A stretch of DNA of 64,000 bases from Planococcus citri (taxonomy: Eukaryota > Arthropoda > Insecta > Hemiptera > Pseudococcidae), in assembly GCF_950023065.1 (NCBI RefSeq), contig NC_088678.1:75425590-75489589 (forward strand), in the 5' to 3' direction. Below are positions 57,400-64,000 of this stretch, piece by piece; the first letter of the stretch is position 1, and every line of letters begins with the position of its first letter. The translations under genes were made by a program, and so were the position numbers. The notes below the pieces were generated by a model. The model was given only the letters and a program-made list of their open reading frames with translations, did no database searches and was not told where the DNA came from.

Positions 57400-57640
57400 G
57401 AATCGGTGAGAACAGAAGGGTACCAAGTCACATTTTTGAAATTTAACTTTTTCACGGATTGGTGGTGGGGGGGGGGGGACTTCGAAGTACGGCGGATCGA
57501 CTGGTGATCCCTTGGGTGCAGAAAAGGGCCGGGTCCGCATTGATGACTTTTTTGTTAAATTTTTTGAATTCCTCGAAAAATAACTAACATTTTCGAGAAG
57601 ACCATTTTTTGAAATTCAAGTTCATCTTTGTACTGAAATC
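57400..57640. repeat. Interspersed repeat, inverted copy of 7270-7535
   Basis: 'gcggatcgactggtgat', 'aaagggccgggtccgcat', 'taactaacattttcgagaag' and 'accattttttgaaatt' are reverse complements of strings inside the element in receptor locus 1. A G-run lies near 57469. Confidence 0.6.
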
Positions 57641-58187
57641 ACTTGATAAAATAATATCAAAATTTTTTTAAAAAAATACTTTCGATGGTTATCGGTCGCA
57701 TTATGTCTAAGTATTTAGGAGTGAACCCCCATTTTCATTCTTTTTTTTTTACTCTATTGGATACTATACACAAAAGCAGCAATTTTCAAGATAATTCGCG
57801 ATTCATCTTGAGTTTTGCTAATCATTATTCATTAGAAGTCCAGCAATGCATTTTATAACTATAATTAATTAATTATACTTCCTTACTCTATGATAAAAAA
57901 AAGTTACATGATTTCGGACGTTTAATATGTAAATAACGACTGCTTTCTTGATTGTTAGGTACTTTCTACATCTACATGCATTAGAATTGTCATTTTTTTT
58001 AATGGAATAAATAAAAGCGTATTAATTGCTCTCATTGTATACTCATTTTTAATTATTGTGCGAGTAAAAATTTATTCTCCATTTTTTATTTGTTTTTCAT
58101 TCGGCATTTTTGTACACAATACACCCCCTTCAGAAAATTTGGAGCGCGACGACGCCACTGTCGATAGTTATGTGTATGTATTTAGTA
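57641..58187. other. Intergenic, nothing recognised
   Basis: AT-rich with T-runs; no gene or TE end identified. Confidence 0.4.
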
Positions 58188-59626
58188 CAGTCGGTAAATC
58201 ACTTTATGGGGGTAAACCCAAACAAAATTGCCACAAAAGAGTTTTTTGCTATAAAATGTCTAGGATGGTGTCCTAAACAACATATCCGGATCTGCCCCCG
58301 ATCCACCTGGTGCGTCTCCCCCTACAGTGGATTTTAGTCCCCCAAAACACGTTTTTCGCCATTTTCTCCCCCGTATTGCATTTTAGCGAAAAATATGTCG
58401 TTGGACAAAAGAATCTATGTACGTCAAATTTCCGATCTAATGAAGTAATGATGTATCAACATTCCTTGTACGTTCAAGGGGGGTGGAACTACAGCCATTC
58501 AAAAAAGGGGGGTTTCCTGAAAAATACATAAATGGCTATATAGAGGGGTAAAATAGCAGCCGAGAGCGTTCGGGTTGATAATAGCATGGAAGGTGGGTAC
58601 CATAAAAAAACTACTGCGTGAAAAATTTCAGATCCACCCCCCCCCCTTTTTTTGAGGAACTCCCCTTCTCTGAGATTTGAATAACACTTTTCTCAGCCCC
58701 ATTTTAACCGATTTTGAAAATTTTTCAGTATGTTGTGGACATCCTTAGGAGGTAAACAAAAATTTTCAGTCACCTCCCCTCATATTTACCCCTCAAAATG
58801 GCGTAAAAATGTGTCGTAAGGGGGTTGGGGTAAAATGGGAATTTTGGAAGAAATAACTAAGTATCAATGAATAGGATGTCGTTTTCTTATGATTCGACAG
58901 TCCGACACCGCTGAGCACGAATATGACGTCCGATTTTTTGCTACACTCATCTAGCCCTCTCCAGAGCGCTTAGCCCCCTCAAATTTGGCTATTGTTATAA
59001 AAGCATAAAATGAGTTTAAAACGCCATTTTTAGAGGTAAATATGAGGGGAGGTGACTGAAAATTTTGTTAGGGTACCTCCTAAGGATGTCCACAACATAC
59101 CGAAAAATTTTCAAAATCGGTTAAAATGGGGCTGAGAAAAGTGTTATTCAAAGTTCAGAGAAGGGGGTTCCTCAAAAAGGGGAGGGGGTGTGGATCTGAA
59201 ATTTTTCGAGCGGAAGTGTCTAAATGGTACTCACCTTCCATGCTAATATCAAATCGAACGCTTTCGGAGACCATTTCACCCCTCTTAGGCGCCTAATAGC
59301 CTTTATGTATTTTTCAGGAAACACCCCTTTTTTGAATGGCTGTAGTTCCACCCCCCTTGCACGTACAAGGAAAGTTGATACATCATTAGATCGGAAATTT
59401 GACGTAGATTCTTTTGTCCAACGACATATTTTTCGCTAAAATGCAATGCGGGGGAGAAAATGGCGAAAAACGTGTTTTGGGGGGCTCAAATCCACTGTAG
59501 GGGGGACGCTCCAGGTGGATCGGGGGCGGCTCCGGATATGTTGTTTAGGACACCATCCTAGATATTTTAAAGCAAAAAAATCTTTCGTGGCAATTTTGTT
59601 TGGGTTCAACCCCTTACCGACTCTAC
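58188..59626. repeat. Foldback element (~1.44 kb) with ~610-bp arms
   Basis: The left arm (about 58188-58806) starts 'agtcggtaaatcactttatg' and ends 'tcaaaatggcgt'. The right arm (about 59009-59626) starts 'acgccatttttagagg' and ends 'ccttaccgact'. Landmarks such as 'atccggatctgcccccgatc' and 'gatcgggggcggctccggat', or 'aacacgtttttcgccatttt' and 'aaaatggcgaaaaacgtgtt', pair along the length. Arms differ by several percent and small indels. Similar peptides read from both strands (58110-58337 + and 59436-59645 -) come from this symmetry and are not genes. Confidence 0.82.
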
Positions 59627-59639
59627 TATATATGTGCTT

Positions 59640-60265
59640 TCTCAATTTGTATACCTACTCTCTCTTAGGCATGTTTACTCAAAGTGTCGAAGTTAACGAA
59701 GACAACTATTCTTTTTGTCAAACGAGATGCCGGTAAAATAAGTCACCGTATTTTCTCATATTTTTGACCACTATTCGCTGGAAACTTTGACAATTTTTAC
59801 TTGAAATCGGACAAGTCCACCTCAGTTTTATCTCGATGACTGTCAGATCTTTTGAGGGATTACTTTTCAAGTGGGTATAATTACAGTATGACACAAGGCC
59901 CACGCACAGGGTGTCCACAAATTGAAAAACAGGTTTGGTCAAAAAATTTATGCCAGTTTTTACTGTCGCAATGTATTCTACACACTAAAGCGACAAAAAC
60001 GTGGTATGAATTTTTTGAAACAGGTTCATTAATTTGCAATCGGTTAACAAACAATTCCCGAAAATTGGAGATAGAGAAAAAAGCTTGAAACAAAATGTTG
60101 TAGAGTGTGAAAAATAACACAATTCTGTCAATCACATTTTGAAACAGGTCATTAGTTCGCATTTAGCAACCAGTTTTCGACTGTCGCCTAAAAATTGAAG
60201 AAAGAGAAAAACGATAGAAACTCAAATTATGGAGTTATTTTATCAAAATAGATAGGTACCTAATA
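59640..60265. other. Intergenic, no gene recognised
   Basis: Two related short blocks ('gtttggtcaaaaaatttatg...', 'gaaacaggt(t/c)att') near 59930-60170. Nothing identifiable. Confidence 0.4.
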
Positions 60266-60780
60266 CAATATTCATCAGCAAGTAATTTTAGCAACACAGT
60301 CTAGGTACATACATAAGGTTTAGAATGTAGATAGAGATACATATAAATGTATTTATGTACAATTATTGTGCTCTGTAAAATGGTCAAATTTCACATTTCA
60401 GCCACAGCTACCAAAAACCACCACTTTCATTACCCGTTAGATGCCCACACAGAATATTCATTGGAACTGGTATTTCCGCGGTTTGTTAATTCTTAAAATA
60501 AAACAAATAATGTATGTACATAGATTTTATTTTCGAGTGAGTAATTTTGAACCTGCCAACGCGAAATGCAGATTACCATTCCTGGAATGGAACGATCATA
60601 AATAAAAATGCTATACAAGGAAATATTATTCCATCAATTTCTCGAAAAATTGAAAAATTGACTCATTTTGTTTTGAAAACGATGAATTTTTTATTCAAAC
60701 GAACAGAGGGATATCTCGAAATCAGTAGATAATAGGATATTCCATCATACAGAATTCAGATAACATCAACATCGCAGTCA
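60266..60780. repeat. Upstream block of locus 11, copy of 49866-50367
   Basis: Aligns almost throughout with 49866-50367, including 'gctctgtaaaatggtcaaat' and 'cagaattcagataacatcaac'. Confidence 0.75.
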
Positions 60781-60847
60781 ATCAGTATGAAACCGAAATT
60801 AGTCGCAAAATAACGCTTATCAGCAAAACTGTTTCGTGTAATTATTG
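60781..60847 (+). promoter_or_regulatory. Conserved 5' block of receptor locus 11
   Basis: ATCAGTATGAAACCGAAATT, then AGTCGCAAAATAACGC, then TTTCGTGTAATTATTG. Function inferred. Confidence 0.4.
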
Positions 60848-60943
60848 TGTTATGAAAAAAAAGTAATAGTTTTGATTTTAAAAATTAACGTAACTTTAAC
60901 AAGACTCGCATCAGTGTTCGGTTATTGCCTTCGAAAATCCAAA

Positions 60944-62274
60944 ATGCCAAGAGAAGAAAGATATTGCGAAGAAATAAGGAGCATCACCTACTACTACTCA
61001 ACGAGTACATATCAATTAATCAGCGTACCGATATGTTTCGTGGGGGCGATTTTCAACATACTCAACATATTGGTATTCACAAGGAAAACTATGAATTCGC
61101 CATCGAACCGGATACTCGCTCATTTGGCGTTTGCAGATTTCCTAGTGTTAGTGTCTTATATTCCAAATAACTTGCTGTGGAACATTGACCGTTATCGTAG
61201 TGATTTTTGCTTAGCCGATAGTTATGGATGGACGATGTTTTTTTGGTACAACGATATCTTTGCATCCACGTTTCAGTTCGTGTCTGTATTCCTGACAGTG
61301 CAGTTGGCTGTATGGAGATACATAGCTGTGGTACATCCGTGGAAGCAGCGGAATTGGTGCAATAAGAAAATTACTCGTAATGTCATCATTGCCGGATACG
61401 TCGTTTGCTGTGTTTTGTATGCTATACCCTATCATTTGTCATTTGATATCGAAACCATCGACAGTAATCAAAATACACATGCACATCCATATCACAAATT
61501 CACAATCGACGGACATCTCATTATGTACAAATTAAGATACTACATCTACGGACTAGTGATCAGATTATTTCCATCAGTTGTCTTGGTGTGGTTAACTTTC
61601 AAGTGAGTAATCACATTTACATCAGAGAAGCAAAAAATAAAGGTACTCTATGTAAGTCACAAATTGGCTTCATTCTTCTTTTTGCTGTTCTTGTTTTTAG
61701 AATCGTCGTAGGATTATCAGCGAGAAAACGCAATCACGAGCAACTAACTGCATCCGCGAGTGGTCCAAGTAGCGTGAAAATTTTGGAAATGAAAAAACAA
61801 ACGAATAAGTCGACGGTGATATTATTGGCAGTTGTGGTATTATTTTTCACTGCCGAATTTCCCAGAGGGATTCTATGGATACTGGGAAGGTTTGATGAGC
61901 ATAATTGGGAAACAGTTTACGATTCCATTTCACAAGTATTCGTTACAATAGATCATATCAATATAGCCATTACGTTCGTGGTATATTACTCTTTGAGTCA
62001 GCCATTCAGAACCGCATTCAAGTCATTGTTCAATTGCGATACGCGTACTATTTCTCATCAAACACACACTCAACTTGCTTTGGGCAATACCGAAGAAACC
62101 AATTCGGAAAGAAGAACTTTTGAAATGAAGCGATTTTCAACAACGGATAACCATCTAAGATATTCAACTTTTTTGACCGTTTCTCAGACAAAACTGGATC
62201 CAAAAACGCCAACTGAAACGAGGAAAATTTTGGACCAGAATTCCGCACCTTCGCCGCGATCTACTGAGTGTTGA
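60944..62274 (+). CDS. MsR-like GPCR locus 11 (group B), intact, 410 aa with extended tail
   Basis: Exon 1 60944-61602 (donor GTGAGT) and exon 2 61701-62274 (acceptor TTTTTAG), 98-bp phase-2 intron. Start ATG 60944 (MPREERYCEEIRSITYYYST); an in-frame ATG at 60845 lies inside the conserved 5' block and is not shared with paralogues. TM1 AIFNILNILVFTRKTM, TM2 LAHLAFADFLVLVSY, TM3 end AVWRYIAVVHPWKQRNWCN, TM5 end RLFPSVVLVWLTFK, TM6 AEFPRGILWILG, TM7 NIAITFVVYYSLSQPFRTAF. AAG at 62128-62130 replaces the ancestral stop; the tail ends PSPRSTEC. Almost the same protein as locus 9, so the two are a young duplicate pair. Confidence 0.9.
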
Positions 62275-62297
62275 GTCAAAATATAATTCCTGTGGGG

Positions 62298-64000
62298 TCA
62301 TTTTATGCCAAAATCAGCCAATAAAAACATATTTGTAGGTGGTAGAAGAATTATGCGGGGGTAAGAAAAAGGGATACGTTACCCATATTTCTTAATCAAC
62401 TGCTTCAATAATTTGAAGGATTTTGTTGAGCGTTTCAATTCAGGGTGTCTAACTGTCTGTACAGGAATTTGGTGACCAAAAATCACTACCTTCCTTTCGA
62501 AAAAATTACCACCTTCCGAAATATGTCCATTCCCCCCCCCCCTCTATAAGATCGATTTTCCGCTTTTTTTGCAGAGCATAAGTATGTCCAAGTGTCCATA
62601 ACAAAATTTCAAAATAAAAAATCCAGACTTCAGCCGGACGTTTTTTAAACACTTGGGATTTTTTAACAGGGGAAGAGGATGGGTGAGGCAAAATTATTTG
62701 CTTTTCTAATATCTTTAGACATCCTAAGATTTTTTTCAAGCAAACGGATGTCAAAAATATAATTTTATTATTTCAATTTTCGATTTTATTTTTACATTCA
62801 AGGTCCTTTCTTCTTTGCTAAATGTAATGAATTTGGGCGAATAAAAAACGTTCTTCAACGTAATAACAAATTTATAAAAAATACGAGTAGGTATAGGTAC
62901 AAAAATTTAATGCAAAATTTAAGCGTTTTTTGTGAAAAAAATACCAAATTTTCGAAATAAAATATCGAGTTTTGAAGTAAAATAAGTAAGAGATTAGGTG
63001 CACCAGGGGAAGTCAAAATTCGGGTAAGTCTGAAAAACTGCTCTAGCTCTTAGAGGCTTATATCTGCTGAAGCGCTACCCAGGAGTAACTTGATGGTACT
63101 ACCCCTACTTCATCACAGCATAAAAATTTTCGCAACCCTGTTTCATTTTACAGGCTTTTGATTGGTTCTTTTTTAGTTGCTGTTTTGAATTTGAATTCAA
63201 AGTGTAACCAATATTTTTCAAACTGCTTTTTACCTCAGAAGAATTGATCAGTAAAACTGATATTATACGTCTTAGGTGAAAGTATTCCTAAAACAATAAT
63301 GTAAAACCCCAAGTATTCAATTTTTATTAATTTTCAATAATTCATTATTTATATCGCTTGTTCTGACTTACCCCCTAAATTAGTGCTATGGGGTAGGTAA
63401 GTCAGAAAAGTGAACATTGATAATTAGGATTCAACTTCATCGATGTGTAATATGTAGAATGATGTTTTCGAGGTCGTAGAATCCGAATCTGGAGTTACTT
63501 TTTGTATAGGAGTGGGAGGGGGGTGAGGCGTGCAGGTGAGGGGGAAATTCCAAATTTTTCCTACATTATTGTGTAATATGTCAAATAATATGTTTTCGAG
63601 GTCGTAGAATTCGAATCCGGAGTCATTTTTTGTGGTGAAGGTGGAAGGTGAGTCGTAGGTTCGTATGGGTGGGGGATTTCACATTTTGCTTATATTATGG
63701 TACTTTTGCTCAATGTTTTCTTATACCACTGATGTTCAAAGTTGACAGTTTTTTGTATAACATCAGAATTCAGAACATGTTTTGAAAAAAAAAATCCTAT
63801 ACAATCAGGCAATATCATGTGTTCTTTTTTGCAGGGTGATGTCAAATGTGTATTTTGGAGTGGTGTAGTGTATACTACGTTTTGAGGATTTTTTGTTTTG
63901 TTTTCTCAGAAGATGATAATTATTTTTTCTCTTACATGAATTTTTTAATTTTTTACAAATACATTTTGTACTCTACAATAAATTGTCAGATGAATTGTTT
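62298..64000. repeat. Segmental duplication copy 2 (matches 45899-47599), runs off window
   Basis: Native 3' flank of locus 11, since the preceding bases 'ataattcctgtgg' continue the homology with locus 9's flank, whereas at the other copy the join is abrupt. Contains the left TIR GGTGCACCAGGGGAAGTCA of a Harbinger-type element at about 62997 and two 'tcgaggtcgtagaatt' units at about 63460-63690. The minus-strand open frames here are not genes. Confidence 0.9.

Noticed and set aside
58058..59736. Open frames with similar NPNKIATKEFFA-type peptides on both strands
   Set aside because: Explained by the two arms of the foldback element at 58188-59626.

Overview
This window is animal nuclear DNA, most likely from an arthropod. 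It is AT-rich and intron-bearing, full of MITEs, foldback elements and broken LINEs, and scattered with short 'taggta/gtacct' motifs of the kind common in sternorrhynchan Hemiptera such as mealybugs and aphids. The species assignment is inference. No bacterial or viral gene organisation is seen.

The core is a head-to-tail tandem array of eleven related G-protein-coupled receptor loci, all on the + strand, at about 5.6-11.9, 15.6-16.8, 20.8-22.0, 26.9-28.1, 29.7-30.9, 34.1-34.5, 36.3-37.5, 45.5-45.9, 50.5-51.9, 55.8-57.2 and 60.9-62.3 kb. Intact members have two coding exons: exon 1 (~650 nt) encodes the N-terminus and TM1-TM5, exon 2 encodes ICL3, TM6, TM7 and the tail. A short phase-2 intron follows the last codons of TM5. 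Landmarks are GMILNLLN in TM1, LAHLAF(V/A)D in TM2, WRYIAV in place of DRY, EFPRGI in TM6, and NTSITFMVYY followed by (L)SQQFRTTFKS after TM7. These best fit the insect myosuppressin/FMRFamide-like (MsR/DMSR) rhodopsin-type receptors. Eight loci look intact, one is split by a 2.35-kb transposon, and two are truncated. Three groups can be seen: A (loci 1, 3, 5, 6, 7, 8), B (loci 2, 9, 10, 11) and one divergent member (locus 4). The duplicated unit includes conserved upstream DNA with a roughly 65-75 bp block a few hundred bp before each ATG.

The left edge (1-4.1 kb) holds a degraded PIF/Harbinger transposon with two convergent genes (DDE nuclease and Myb/SANT-like protein), a hAT-type MITE inserted in it, and a LINE remnant. 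Between receptor genes lie an inserted foldback element with 8-bp target duplications (5983-8334), a near-perfect 742-bp-arm palindrome (13068-14727), a pogo/Tigger MITE (18193-18775), a mariner relic (~22.4-22.7 kb), a hAT MITE (24940-25460), the C-terminal part of a hAT transposase (32325-33404), two 5'-truncated LINEs (37.5-39.2 and 48.0-49.5 kb), a 33-bp minisatellite (~43.5-43.8 kb), and two further foldback elements (53.3-53.9 and 58.2-59.6 kb).

A practically identical 1.7-kb segmental duplication (45899-47599 and 62298-64000) joins truncated receptor locus 8 to DNA that is the 3' flank of locus 11. It records very recent rearrangement of the array, or an assembly duplication. The picture is a chemoreceptor-like birth-and-death process in a neuropeptide-receptor family: tandem duplication, a stop-codon loss that extended the tails of one subgroup, and transposon or recombination damage to other copies. 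Function of any copy is inferred from family only.
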